Origin: Arthrobotrys musiformis
Lineage: Eukaryota > Ascomycota > Orbiliomycetes > Orbiliales > Orbiliaceae
NCBI GenBank assembly: GCA_036971715.1
Contig: JAVHJL010000002.1
Span: 3,938,501-4,002,500 of the forward strand
Direction: 5' to 3'
DNA length: 64,000 nt
Position numbers and translations under genes: made by a program. Of this stretch, positions 22,846-34,372 are shown one piece after another. The notes beneath the pieces are model-generated. The model did no database searches. It was not told the origin of the DNA and saw nothing but the letters and a program-made list of their open reading frames with translations. Each line of letters begins with the position of its first letter. The stretch's first letter is position 1.

Positions 22846-23796
22846 ATGCCGGCGGGTGACATCAACTCCCCAACCCCCGAGGCTGTAAAAGCCGTGCAAA
22901 AGGGACCTGGAACGCTTGTTAAAGGTCTTTATGTCGGGCTTGCGACCGGTGTGTATATCCCCATAATATACCCGTCCTGTTCTCCCTGTTGAAACTTCAA
23001 CTAAAATTCCAAAAACGAAACAAGTCGAGTTAACCATCATTAATCCCCAATTCATTCTTTCAAATAGCAACTTGCGGTGGGCTTACGAGTGCCCTGGTCG
23101 CGATCCTGAGAAATAACCCGCGCAGTCGTCTTTATGTGGTTGGGACTACGCTGAATTGTTTTATTCTCGGAACGGGGTTTTATGGTATATTCTTACATTT
23201 TCATCAACATGATTAAAAATTCTTCAGTTGATTTTTCTCTAACTGTGCTTGAAAATAGTTACCAGGGATGTATTTTCAAAGAGAGTATTTAAGTATCCTC
23301 AAGATGATAGCATCACACCCCGGGAAAGAATTATATTGAGCGGGGCATCTGCCGCCGCTGTTGGAGGGGCTTGGGGCGCAGTGATAGGTAAGACTACAAA
23401 TCTCGACGGTCTGATATTCCTAATACTTAACTTCTAAACAAATAAACGAATAAAGGTGGTCGAAGGAATTTAATCCCAGGTCTGATAACCTTCGGGTTGA
23501 TGGGGCTTGGAGGTCAGGCTGTTCTAAATGCCATCGAGGAATCGAAAAGACGAGAGCTAAATGCGCACCAAGATTTGTCGGAAGAGGCACCCCAGAAAGG
23601 GATGATCTCTAGATTTTTTGACTCGAAGGACAGTCCCATCCGCAAGCTAACACCAGAGGAGTATGTTGAGAAAATGAGGAACAAGCAATTGATGGTTGAT
23701 GCGGAGATCGCCTTGGTAGATGAAGAAATCGAGAGGTTAACCAAAAAGCTAGAAGATGAGAATGCCTGGAAGGAGGCTGGAAGTGATTCGGCATAG
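22846..23796 (+). CDS. Multi-span membrane protein, Tim17/22-like, unnamed
   Basis: Four exons, about 22846-22948, 23068-23184, 23260-23387 (one edge may be off by 1 nt) and 23456-23796, giving about 229 residues. The protein starts MPAGDINSPTPEAVKAVQKG. Three or four hydrophobic segments are rich in Gly and small residues (LYVGLATGIATCGGLTSALVA, YVVGTTLNCFILGTGFY, ILSGASAAAVGGAWGAVIGG, LITFGLMGLGGQAVLNAIEE). The small-residue packing and a charged C-terminal coiled coil recall Tim17/Tim22/TIMMDC1-type mitochondrial inner-membrane proteins, but I cannot assign a family with certainty. There is no cleavable leader. Expression is supported only by clean splice sites and conserved-looking protein. 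Confidence 0.75.
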
Positions 23797-23996
23797 GGAG
23801 CGAGTCTAATAGTACGGAAATATTTCCTGGAAAGTGTATTATATAAAGGGACTTTGGAGCATGAGCTATGCTTGATTAAATTTGTATATATTATATGGAA
23901 TTCTAGAGACTCATATATTCATAAAATAGGTAAACTTCCTTCTTCCATCGATCGCTCATAGAAGCCATAAAACCACCAAACGACCTAGGTGTATAG

Positions 23997-25184
23997 TTAT
24001 GTCGCAGGTCTTGGATTTCCTTGCTCGTCAATAAGGGCCTTCTCCTTTGGCACTTTCAATGGCCCAGTTCCCACACCCGTAAGGATAACGCGAGATACAC
24101 CACCCGCCAATGGCTCCAAAAATGCTTCATTAAACCCTTCTGGCACCGCGGCACTAACCTGAGCGTACTTATCCGACCAGCCAGGGGTATTCGCAGTGGC
24201 TTTCTTCAAAGTTCCCAGCACGATGTCTTGGTTTGCTTCGTCGTAGTAAATGACAGCATTCGGGCCGGCATCGAAGGTATACGCAGCAACCTTCTTACCA
24301 GCGGATCTATTGATCTCTTCGACGACACGGACCGCGGCTCGGGAGGTATCGTTCATGTAGAATATAGGAGGAATGGTATCCAAGCATACTGCGTGGAAGG
24401 AATTAGAATCTGCCATCGTGAGTTCCGCGAATGTTTCAAAGTCCTTCTCAGCGATAGCCTTCTTCATAGCCCCCATCCGAGCTGGGACGACAACATTCGC
24501 GCGATTTGGGAATAGGGAAGATGTCGCAACGGTTGCTTGCATTCCCGAGGTCGACGAAACACCCTTCTTGGCGTCCGAGATGACGAGAATAGCGGCTCGC
24601 ATTGTAGGCCAATGGGACTCTGGTGCTACTTGGACTGCGAGAGAATCCTGTCCGTCTTCACGTTCGCCCTTCTCCCAAGCGACATAGCCGCCAAATAGTG
24701 ACCGACAGGCGGATCCAGAGCCCTGTCTTGCAATTCGCGACAGCTCTGTGGGAGACTCGTCGAGTTCGTAGAGGTCTGCGATTGCTCTGACGAAAGCTGC
24801 GAAGCCGGCAGCGGAGCTAGCAAGACCAGCAGCGGTAGGGAAGTTGTTTTCCGAGATCAAGCGGAGCTTGTAGGTTGAGAGTGGAGGCAGGGAGGAGTCC
24901 TTGTCCTCCTTTGCCTTTCGCAAAGCTCGCAATTCAGCAAAGCAAGCTTGTGATCTTGCATTGCCAACATCGTGAGGGGAGCCGTTGAGCCATAGACCAT
25001 CAGACTCGAATGAAGCGGAGCAGGAGGCGGTTGTGATTGTGCGTAGGTCGTCTTGTGACAGGGTGACAGACAGCGAGGAGTTCGTGGGGGTGTTGAGCTT
25101 AGTTGAAGCTTTACCCCAATATTTGATAACGGCAATGTTGACTGGGGCCGTGGCAGTCGCGTGGTGGATTGGCGAGGTTGCCAT
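23997..25184 (-). CDS. MVD1: Diphosphomevalonate decarboxylase
   Basis: Single exon, 395 residues. The enzyme converts mevalonate 5-diphosphate to isopentenyl diphosphate with ATP, the last step of the mevalonate pathway that feeds ergosterol. The start has VNIAVIKYWGK (substrate-binding Lys/Tyr/Trp). The GHMP-kinase ATP loop PTAAGLASSAAG is at residues 116-127. The catalytic Asp lies in AYTFDAGPNA at about residue 305. RQGSGSACRSLFGGYVAW and SSTSGMQ are family signatures. The C-terminal tail does not end in a peroxisomal SKL motif. It is divergent from the heme lyase gene. Confidence 0.97.
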   Translation of the reverse strand: MATSPIHHATATAPVNIAVIKYWGKASTKLNTPTNSSLSVTLSQDDLRTITTASCSASFESDGLWLNGSPHDVGNARSQACFAELRALRKAKEDKDSSLPPLSTYKLRLISENNFPTAAGLASSAAGFAAFVRAIADLYELDESPTELSRIARQGSGSACRSLFGGYVAWEKGEREDGQDSLAVQVAPESHWPTMRAAILVISDAKKGVSSTSGMQATVATSSLFPNRANVVVPARMGAMKKAIAEKDFETFAELTMADSNSFHAVCLDTIPPIFYMNDTSRAAVRVVEEINRSAGKKVAAYTFDAGPNAVIYYDEANQDIVLGTLKKATANTPGWSDKYAQVSAAVPEGFNEAFLEPLAGGVSRVILTGVGTGPLKVPKEKALIDEQGNPRPAT

Positions 25185-25603
25185 GATGGTGGATTTCGAG
25201 TAGCAATTGGGGCAGAAGAGGAAGCTGCGGTATGCTGTGAAGGTGCAGAATGTTCAATTGGTCTTGAAGCCAGAGCAACGGAGTGGGGAGGTAGCTTTAT
25301 ACACCTTCTCCTAGCTTCGTTACGTGCTTGGTTACTTGACTAGACAACAGACACAGCGGTCGAGTTTGTTGAGGTTGTCAGGGCGCACAAACAGACCCTG
25401 AACAAGCTTACCGGGACGTCGGCGGTCGGTGACCGGGGCCAGCGGCCAGTCCCCACAGGTGCGGCAACAGCCGAATCAAACCTTTGCATTTCTAATTGAT
25501 TCCAACGAATATCGAGACCGAACTACCCCCACCATCACCATCACAACCACAATCGCCATCGTAACCATCATAACCATGGAGTAGTGGTCGCAGTGGGATC
25601 TCC
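25185..25603. promoter_or_regulatory. Divergent promoter MVD1 / cytochrome c heme lyase
   Basis: About 420 nt between two divergent starts, one for sterol synthesis and one for heme attachment. It contains ATC/ACC-rich repeats near 25530-25580. No clear TATA box was seen. Confidence 0.55.
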
Positions 25604-26387
25604 ATGGCTCCAGATGATAAAACCCACCAAGCCGCCGCGCAGGGGCAATTGGACCCTGCAGCTGCTGCAGGCTGCCCCGTCGACCATTCCACCCGAGCTG
25701 CCTGGCTAAAGCAACAGCAAGATGGAAAACAGGCCCCGACCCCATCGCCACCGTCGCCGCCGCTGAGCGATAACCTCAGCAAATCTCGGGAGGTATCATC
25801 GATCCCGAGGGTCACCATATCCAACGGGAATGCAGAATCTCCAAATCCACATGCTGCCTCTTCAGTATCTCCATCGATAGGGAACTGGATCTATCCGTCA
25901 GAAAAGATGTTCTTCGATGCTATGAAACGGAAAGATTGGGACCCTAAAGCAGAGGATATGCGCATGATTGTCCCAATACACAACGCTGTGAACGAGAGAG
26001 CGTGGGTGGAGATAAAGGAGTGGGAGAAGGGCAGGGGGAGCGAAAGGTTCGATAATATATATAGCCCCTACTTCTGATAGTTGATTGTTCGCTAATCATC
26101 AATTTAGGTGCGGCGGCCCGAAACTATTGTCATTTTCCGGAGATGCATCAAAACTCTCCCCAAAGGCTCGGATATTAGTCCTCTTGGGTTACCAAGCCCC
26201 ATTCGACAGACACGACTGGGTGGTAGACCGGTGTGGGACCAACGTCGAATATATCATCGATTTTTACAGCGGCAAGAGGGATCCAGCGCGTCCCGAAATG
26301 CCCAGCTTCTACCTAGATGTCCGGCCCAAATTGACAGTTGAAGGCGCATTAATGAGAGCGCAGAGATGGTTCAATAGTTGGTTCTAA
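25604..26387 (+). CDS. CYC3: Holocytochrome-c synthase (cytochrome c heme lyase)
   Basis: Two exons (25604-26046 and 26108-26387) encode 240 residues. The enzyme attaches heme covalently to apocytochrome c in the intermembrane space. One Cys-Pro heme-regulatory motif (GCPVDHS) is at residues 23-29. The conserved core has NWIYPSEKMFFDAMKRKDWD, then IVPIHNAVNE, which carries the His that ligates heme in this family, and AWVEIKEWEK, LLGYQAPFDRHDWVVDRCG and the C-terminal RPEMPSFYLDVRPKL. The paralogue for cytochrome c1 (Cyt2) cannot be excluded; many filamentous fungi keep one or two forms. Confidence 0.92.
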
Positions 26388-26656
26388 AAAAAAAGAACCG
26401 ATATCGATACCTTGTATATATATATGTATTACAATTTTTACAAATTCGCAACTCTAAAGCTGCATCAATGCAAAAATAAGACTGTATTTTCATAGGGAGA
26501 ATGTATTGCATTGAAAGGCTCTAAATTACATCAAGTTCGCCTCATAACGCCTGGTAAATGCACATAAAAAGCGGACAAAAAGGGAACAGAGCTGTGGGAA
26601 ATAATTATCATACACGGCCACACCATCGTATTCATGAAAGGAAGCCCCTTGATATA

Positions 26657-28866
26657 TTAGGCGGGGCCAGGGGTGGCAGGAGTGGCGGCCGCGGCGGCAA
26701 TGGCAGCAGCCGCGGCCTTTCTCTTAGCGGCTTCGCGAACAAGCCTAATCTTCCGTCTCGCATCAACAGACAATCCGAGACTATCAAAGTATTTCTCGAA
26801 CGCTTCGCCGATCTTCTGCAATCCATCATTGACAGCAACCGATAATGCGACGGCTTCAGGGAAAAGCTTCTCTTTCTCCGACGTAACGTTCTTTGCAAGA
26901 ATTTCCTTGGCATGAATATCAGTCCAGTGTACCGGAGGTTCCGCCATATATTTCTCCAAGGCAGCTGAAATCTTGGTAAAATCCTCGAGGATACTCGCGA
27001 GTTCCTTTTGGATGGTTCCGTATGTGTCCTCCTTCAATGAGGCCAAGGCGAACCCCACCAGCGCATTGATTGCATCGACTTGAGCGCCTGAATCAGGCAG
27101 TAAACTTGTAGTCTTCCGCTGAATCGTTAAACGAAGAGCATCACCATATTGGCTGTGGAGTACCGGGTTCAAAATCTCATAGAACTTGGATTCGACAACT
27201 TCTTTCTTGACGAGTTGAGATTTGAGGACGTCGAAATTAATTGGAGATTTTGGCATTGTCCCCGGCGTGGCCTGCCATTGTTCGAAAGCGCTTTGTTTGG
27301 CTGGTGTCCGTAGTATGTTCTGTTCGATTGGTTTCTGTGGTGAAAATCCCTTGATTTCTTTGACTGGGGAGGCGCTCTTCTGATCGGCGGCATTTGCGGG
27401 CGCCTCAGGTGGAGGGGTTAGGTTTGTGACAATTGGCGCAATTGCCTCCCGGCATTCGGTGATAATTTGGTTCAGCGTGTAGATGGGTTTTGTGAGTTCC
27501 TTGAAGATGGTTTCTCGGCGTGGGGCCATCTCATTGGCAATATGGGAGAGTTCCTTGAAAGCTAGACGGCGAGAGAGCGGCTTCTTCTTGAGTTTTAAAC
27601 CCAAAACCAGAGATCCGTTCGGATCGGGCGAAATCTCGCTGATAGTCTTCCCACCTCTAATTGGACCTTTCCCAAATTCAACGGCAAAAGAAAGATTTGT
27701 AGATTCCCAGGCGACAACAATTAAAATGGTGAGCCAGATACTCCGGAAGAACAGATCAATCTTATCCGACATCGGCTGGGATATCTCTTCAGGTTCGATT
27801 CTGTGCGAAAGGTGTGGACGCTTAGCTTCAGCTTGAAAATTTTAAGAGGGGGGTTAATGTATCTTACTTAGTGAATGATCCTACCACCAAACGGCCGACA
27901 CGGTAGACAATTGGCCGGAGCAGCCAATAACTAAAAGGCCCCGAGGCAACAGACGCAATGATGGTGGTACCAATTCGTTGGATCGACTTAACAGTAGATT
28001 CAAGGAACGCCTGAGAAAAGGATTTCTAAACTCCGCCGTCAGCAAATCCGTACAATTCCCGTCTCTAGTACTAAAATGCGTACCTCTTCATCATGTAGTT
28101 TTAAGTAATCCCTATCAATCCAGACGTGAATTAGGCCTTGGATAACTCCTAGAGGTATAGAGTAGAATCCAAGATAGAGAGATCGTTCGTTCAATTCCCA
28201 GTGGCCATGATAACTATCGAAAAAAAAGTCAGCGTCTCAACTCCTTCAATGCTATCCATTTATTTCAAACATACATAGACTCTGTTGTGATTCCGAGGTC
28301 CGAGCTTGGCAAAGTATTCCAGAGATAAAATTGAACGATCAACCAGGCGGAAATGATGTAGTATATCATGCATTTTAGAAGTCGCCGGTCAGCGATTGAG
28401 CGTACAAGGCAATGGATATCGGAAAGGCTTTTGTTCGACGTTGCTAAATAAAGACGGCCATATCAGTGGCCGACGATATCAGAAATACCAAAATAATAAC
28501 AACATACTAGCAAGTTGCGCGATTCGGAGAACGAGTATCGGCATCAAGAAGAAGAATAATACGAGTGCATTGATCCCGGAACGACCAAGCGGGAAAGCAG
28601 ACCATGGCCCTACAAAGTTAAATCAGCCTCTTTTTCCTTTTCTTCCTTTTTTTTTCTCTCCCTGTTTTCGAGATATAGCGAGGTTGGTACTGACATCCAG
28701 AGATGTTCTCCATCAAAATATTGGCGACATAAGCAATCGTCAACGTCGTCCATGATGCGCGTACAAATCTTCGATGTAGGACCGGAGTGACGAGAGCATG
28801 ATAATTTGGGGGTAGAGGTTTCGTTAACGCGCTAGACGCTTTGGTTTTCAAGATCTGGGAACCCAT
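26657..28866 (-). CDS. NDC1: Nucleoporin Ndc1 (transmembrane nucleoporin / spindle pole body anchor)
   Basis: Multi-exon gene. The start at 28866 (MGSQILKTKASSALTKPLPP) leads into YHALVTPVLHRRFVRA, the Ndc1 opening, and then membrane helices (ASWTTLTIAYVANILM; SGINALVLFFFLMPILVL; CMIYYIISAWLIVQFYLW). The last exon carries FFRSIWLTILIVVAWESTNL and then a soluble domain with ELSHIANEMAPRRETIFKEL. The tail is Ala-rich and ends TPATPGPA. Ndc1 anchors nuclear pore complexes and the spindle pole body in the nuclear envelope. The exon junction near 27840-27870 did not resolve in frame by hand, so that splice site is approximate. An open frame continues upstream of 28866 without an ATG. Confidence 0.87.
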
Positions 28867-29429
28867 CCTCCTGGGTGGAGGTTCCGTCCAAGGAACGTTC
28901 GCGGTTGAAGGGAAGTATTGACGAGGAAGAAGCGTTTGGAAATAGCCACTAGGAAGGTTTCTAGATAACGAATTCTGTGGTATGAAAGTAGCAACAGGAC
29001 CTGCGCCGATGTGGAAGCGGGGCCTAGGTCTCGAGGGAGTCTCGAAGAGAAGGTTTCGATTTGGAAATGCTGTGCGAATGGATTGTTCTTGCTAAGAATG
29101 TCCTTGCATGATTCCAGAGATCCAAGATGCCTTGTTGCTAGTACGGCTATAGCAGGCGCGGTAAAAATGATATGGCTGCGGGATGCCGTGCGTGTCGGGA
29201 ACGGATGTGGTCGTGAAGTTCAGGGAACAGGTTTTGGTCAGAGGTTTTGGAGGAGGTGAAGATACAAGTTGATCAAGAGTTTAACGCGCCCCCAACAACA
29301 AAACACCACCACGACAACGACACTTCCCCAAAACCCAACATTACAAAACGAGTACTCAGGAATATACTATAGCTATCCAGCCAAAACTTCAGCCTCTTCG
29401 AAAAAAACTCAAGAGAAGCTGTTATCAAG
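28867..29429. promoter_or_regulatory. Divergent promoter NDC1 / MZT1
   Basis: About 560 nt between divergent starts of two genes that both act at the spindle pole or nuclear envelope. The NDC1 side is open for about 76 codons upstream of its ATG, with an acceptor-like CTTAG near 29095 but no initiator. Confidence 0.5.
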
Positions 29430-29824
29430 ATGTCTAGCCGAGGGACCCCTGCTGCTGCAGGTGGAGGGGGCAATTCCGCCGCTCGCCAAGTCATCGATAT
29501 TCTTCACGAAATATCTACATTACTGGTATGCTTGTGCCACTGGACATGGATTTGCAATGCGATGTCGACCAGCAATCAGAGTTATTGATTGACCATATTC
29601 TTGAATTCTTTTCACTTATCTATCAGAATACAAAACTTGACCGAACTACGCTTTCTCTTTGCGTCAGTCTTATCGAAAACGGTGTTAACCCAGAGGCGTT
29701 GGCGGTAATTCTATCTTCCTCCTTCCGTTAATTTCCAATCCATGGTGTTGGTATCTAACAAACCTATAATTTCGTCAGGCCGTCATAAAGGAACTCAGGA
29801 AAGAGGGCGAGAGGCTCCAAGAAG

Positions 29825-29880
<56 letters not shown>

Positions 29881-29883
29881 TAG
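29430..29883 (+). CDS. MZT1: Mitotic-spindle organizing protein 1 (MOZART1)
   Basis: Three exons (29430-29525, 29627-29704 and 29779-29883) encode 92 residues. The core VIDILHEISTLL, NTKLDRTTLSLCVSLIENG, VNPEALAAVIKELRKE is diagnostic for MOZART1. This small protein binds the N-terminus of gamma-tubulin complex proteins and is needed to recruit gamma-TuC to spindle poles. The N-terminus is a short Gly/Ala/Ser linker. The C-terminus is unusual: after LQEE it runs into 17 Asp residues encoded by an uninterrupted (GAT)17 and then Glu and the stop. Confidence 0.94.
29827..29877 (+). repeat. (GAT)17 trinucleotide repeat inside MZT1
   Basis: A perfect 51-nt tract at the 3' end of the MOZART1 coding sequence, read in frame as poly-Asp. 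Being uninterrupted, it should be prone to length change. Confidence 0.95.
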
Positions 29884-30118
29884 ATGGCAATGAGCAGATA
29901 TTTGGTCCAGTGCCTCTTCATTTTTCTTGCATTTACAAAGGCGTCTTGGGTGTTTAGGGGGACTTTGAGCTAGTATTAGTCGGATTCGTGCATGGCCATA
30001 AATCATTTATCCTCTGCTTACAGGATATGGCAGTGGGTGCGGTGTTTTATCAATATATTCCTAATTGATATCCCGAGTTAGGGACGAGGCAAAACTATAT
30101 ACACAGTAGCTTTCCGCA

Positions 30119-33100
30119 TCAAAATCCTTCTGTTCTTCGTTTCTTGGTCTTTCTTGAATCTCCATACTTCCCCCTCTGAACCTGGGAAGCCGGAAACCTC
30201 TGGCCCGGAGTAGCCTGCGACGAAGACAGAGGTATCAAAGTCGCGGTATCGGTGCGGGTTGTAGGTTGTGTCATTGGAAAATCCTCCCCGCCCTGGATTC
30301 CTTGCATGCGGTCACTACCTGCAACAGAATGCGCCCTCTGGCTCCGACGCCCCGAGCCCTTGCGGGATCTCGATCTTGATCTAGACTGTGAGTTCTGATA
30401 GTCCGCCACAATCTGCTCTTGGATTCTGAACACCGGACGCCATTGGTAGTTTTCCGGAGACTGTTCGACGTCCCAGTCTGCAAGAAGTCCGTCTATATCC
30501 GCATCCGCAATGGGCGCGCGGGCGACCGGCGTGAAGTTTTCAAGAAACATCCGGGATCGTGAACTCGATGCTCTGCTTCGAGAAGAACTTCTACTATTTT
30601 GTCCTGAGACTCCACTAGATGCTACAATACTACCGTCCTCATCTATCATTCGCGAATATTGGGACAGCGGTGTATGTTGCGTTTCTCCTTCAGATAATGT
30701 CGGATCTCTCAGCTGCTCTAGAGGTACTAGTCGAGGGTAAGCACCAAGTGAAGAGAGACTAATATCGATGGCAACCATCCTTGCAAGTCTTTCTCTCCTC
30801 AATCTCAGTTTTGGTGGCGAGGCAGCCGGGAGAGATTCGAGCCAGATTTTGCTCAGCGAATCGTAAAGTGCTTCCGCAGTTATACTTCGATCTGGGTCTC
30901 CCGGGCCTTCTTCCGATACCCCTTTGAGAGAGTGGGAAATTTCAATGAAATCTTGAGCATGTCCCAAATTGAGGATAGTAGTCGAAGAGCCATTATTATT
31001 GACTAGGTCCTTGACCTCTGCAGAAAGCACATTCAAGTCATCGAATATACCCCCCATCCCCTCTTTCGGATGTAAACTAGATGTGAATTAGCCAACAAAG
31101 CCTGTGTCATCCCAGGAACGATATATTACTCACAAACTCAATAGCCCCGAGCTTACCGCCTCCGCGTCTTCATCAGGGTTTAGAAATGAATGCAGTCTCC
31201 TTAGATATTCTTGCAAGAAGGCACGTCCGTCTTCGCCGCCCCCGGTTTTATAAATCGATTGTTCGTCATCGAATGCGATTTCATAAATATTCCCAAGATT
31301 CAGGATAGAAATATTAGATACCTCCCGGCGTCGTCTCGATGTACCCAGCGATAGCCTCTCAAACGTTGAGCCTAGATCCGTGCTATCATCCCTGTTACCT
31401 CCCCGTCGGCCCTGATCATCACTCTCATCACTTGAGTCGATGATCTGATTGCTCAAGGCGAAACGGTTCCCTCGACGATTATTGTGGAATATTCTAGCAT
31501 CGATGTTCGGGTTCAACGTATAATCCTGCCGCCAAACACCGTGGTCTGAGCCGATAGTCGCCAAAGCGAAAACATCTGAGCGTCTGTTGGTTCCGTCCTT
31601 TGCGGTCTCTTCCGTAGATCCCTCCAAAAGTACCAGTCCTAGTATTGGACAATCCGACCATTCTGCGACGAGGAACGAAAAGTCTAGCGGTTCTCCACTA
31701 TCAAGACCCCACAGAACACTGATATTCGGGTTATAGCGCGAATAGATGAAAGCACATTCAGCTAAAACCAACCGTCAGCTCTGGTAACTCATCAGCACAA
31801 TCGGGGGCTCTTGACCATTGCTCTTACTATCGTTGGCAGCCCAAACTGAGCAGCATAGTGATCGATCTTGTGGGTGCCTACAGTGCTTCCAGCTCAGAGT
31901 CGGTTTGATTTCGATAGCCAACTCGAGAACTTGCAACGTATAACTCGTCAAAACCAAGAGGCTACCAGGTTTTACCTGTGGCCGCACGATGTTTATTATC
32001 TCAACATCACGGTAAGAACCCTTGACAATACTTTGAAAAATATCCGTGACCGATCCTGTCTATCTGAGGTTTAGAAAATATCTCATCTTCCCCACGTGCA
32101 GGTGTAAACTCATACCGTAGTGTCTATTCGAAAGAATTCTTTTCGAGTAGCAACCAATAATTCCGTTTCAACAGCGCCCCAGGTTATATTCGCCCACGCC
32201 AATTTATTATCATCGGACGTATACAATTCTCCTGATTCCACAGGCTTCGCGGTGACGGGGACGTATTTGCTCTTTGGGGTTTTCCTCAATGAGAAATCCC
32301 AAACACCCCATTTCCCACGAGTGTCTATGAAAGCAATCTGCTCGCCTTTCCACGGATTCACAGCCACGTGAAGGAAGTCTCCACACTCGATTGTTTCGGC
32401 TTCAATAGTCCCCAAACAGATCGCACCAAAGAGAGGATCTCCAGCCTTTGGACCAGATTCGCTGGTTATTTGAACGACATAGATAGTCCTCTGAGTCCGG
32501 ATTATGATATATGCTAAAGATAATCCAGAGTTACTCAAAGCCTTTATTTTTGACGGATATTAGTACTAGGGGGAAAAACTTACGTTTTGTTTTTCCGGTT
32601 TCGACTTCATAGATAGGCTGTATTTGTTCGATAGGGCCATCGCACTCGAAAACAGATTGAAGTTGAGGTTTTATTGACGGACGTCGTATAAGAAGTTCGT
32701 CCTTCGAAAATCTCTGCTGTTGGACCGCGGAAATGGCTACAGACGAATATTAGCGTATCTGAACAAAACCATCGTATAAACCGTCAATACGGAAAAGTAT
32801 GTACCTATTCTATTCCCAGAAACACCAGTTGCATATACCAAAACCCTGCGAGAGGTATGCGCACTCCCAACTAAAGGCTGTGCCTCCGTGGAGGATGCGA
32901 TAACTACCAGCGGACTTGTTTTCGACACCGCCCACTGGGACAAATGCAGCACGCCTCTTGACTCTTCATACATATCTATGATCTGGTTCACTGCGGGGAC
33001 GAACTCGGTATGCGACCCAATCTAAAGTCATCGATATAATAATCCGTTAATCAGTATAGCCCACCGATATCATGGAACGGATGTTCAATGCCCTACAAAC

Positions 33101-33396
33101 TGAAGCGCAAGTTTCTGGCGCCCTCCTTGCGCGACACCGGAGGCAGCATCATCGATCGAGGGTGGGACAAGCAAAGTAGGGTTGCCCAGGGCGATGACAT
33201 CTCGCGCTTTTATTTTCAAAAATTAAAATAAAAATGGTTAGATTATATTCACATATTTTATTTTTCTTGCTTTCTTGACCAGAATTTTCACTTTGGCGTC
33301 CAACTTACAAGATTTTGATCTTCTGGTGAAACTCCATTCACCTTTCTGAGTTTGGTACTCAACATGACCTAAAGTGCCATAGTCTATGGTGGACAT
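30119..33396 (-). CDS. RRN6: RNA polymerase I initiation factor, Rrn6-like
   Basis: Multi-exon gene. The start at 33396 reads MSTIDYGTLGHVEYQTQKGE, an opening typical of filamentous-fungal Rrn6-like proteins. The middle has beta-propeller-like blocks (GDFLHVAVNPWKGEQIAFID, GKWGVWDFSL, KLAWANITWG). The C-terminal part is Ser/Arg-rich (SQSRSRSRSRKGSGRRS) and ends in a basic GKYGDSRKTKKRRTEGF tail, the usual end of this family. Rrn6 is a subunit of the core factor that recruits RNA polymerase I to the rDNA promoter. Exon borders in the 32.5-33.4 kb part were not all resolved. The assignment rests on the two ends and on composition. Confidence 0.8.
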
Positions 33397-33671
33397 GATC
33401 GCTACGCATTATTGGAAGTGAGCTCTAAATGAATAAGCCTTGAACACAGCTCGATCTGTTTGGATTATATGGGAAAGCGGCGGGCAAGGTTTGGCGCATG
33501 ATGGCGGCTAGCTCGTCGTCATGTGCAGGAGGTCGTCATGGTTTGGTGTTTGGCTCAAAATTCTCCAAGCCAACTCCATAAGCTTGCCAGATCGCATAAC
33601 ATTACTTAAACCACCACCACGTCAAAGTCAAGATCGCAAAGCAAGTCGACTTTCTTGCAGCTACGACAAAA

Positions 33672-34372
33672 ATGACTAGCAGGCTTCGAAAACCTTTCAC
33701 CGCGTCTATCAGTGACGATGAGGGCGATGACACCAATTTCATCCCACTGGATGAGCAAGGTAAGGATACCTTTGTAGCTCTTGCTGGATCCCTGAATGCA
33801 ATTCATAGGATGTCAAATGTCAGTCAGCTCGCTAACAAACCTGGGTATGTATCAAGAACAGGAGGCCCTGATCGAAGAACTCAAAAAGGCAAATGAGAGG
33901 GAAAACGCATTTTTTATTGTTAGAAAAACTCCACCCCTATGCTGCTTGTTTAAGTCCCGCATTTACGTTACTAAAACTATAAATTTTCTTCAAATAACAG
34001 CTCGTATTTACATGCCTCTGCGGCATCACCGCCTCACTAATTGCTATTCGCATATGGTTTGGAACCGGCTCCGGTGTTGACATCCTCGCGGTCTCATCGC
34101 TGGTAATGACCGGTTTCACTGTTCGCATTCCAGTAGGGCAGGAAGCTCAGGAGTTCCTTTCGCCCTTGGAGACTTGGGTTCCAATACTGAACCCCATTCT
34201 CATTGCCATCATTACCATTGGCGCCTTCTTAACAAACCGACACTGGGATCATGATTATCTCCTGTATCTGCCACTTTTCGTTTGGGTTGCGATTACGGTT
34301 GGGCGAAAGGCAATGGCCAGTGTTAATTTAGGAGAGCTGGAGAAACTCAAGTACAAGTATAAGGGGGCATAG
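33672..34372 (+). CDS. Small fungal membrane protein, unnamed
   Basis: Three exons, about 33672-33817, then an exon beginning near 33861 and ending at 33918, then 34001-34372. The N-terminus MTSRLRKPFTASISDDEGDD is soluble and acidic. A short helix (EALIEELKKANERENAFFI) runs into a first hydrophobic segment LVFTCLCGITASLIAIRMWF. Further hydrophobic stretches follow (VDILAVSSLVMTGFTVRIPV, ETWVPILNPILIAIITIGAF, DYLLYLPLFVWVAITVG). The tail is basic (LEKLKYKYKGA). I do not recognise the family; layout suggests a four-span endomembrane or ER protein. It is divergent from RRN6 with a 275-nt gap. Confidence 0.75.
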
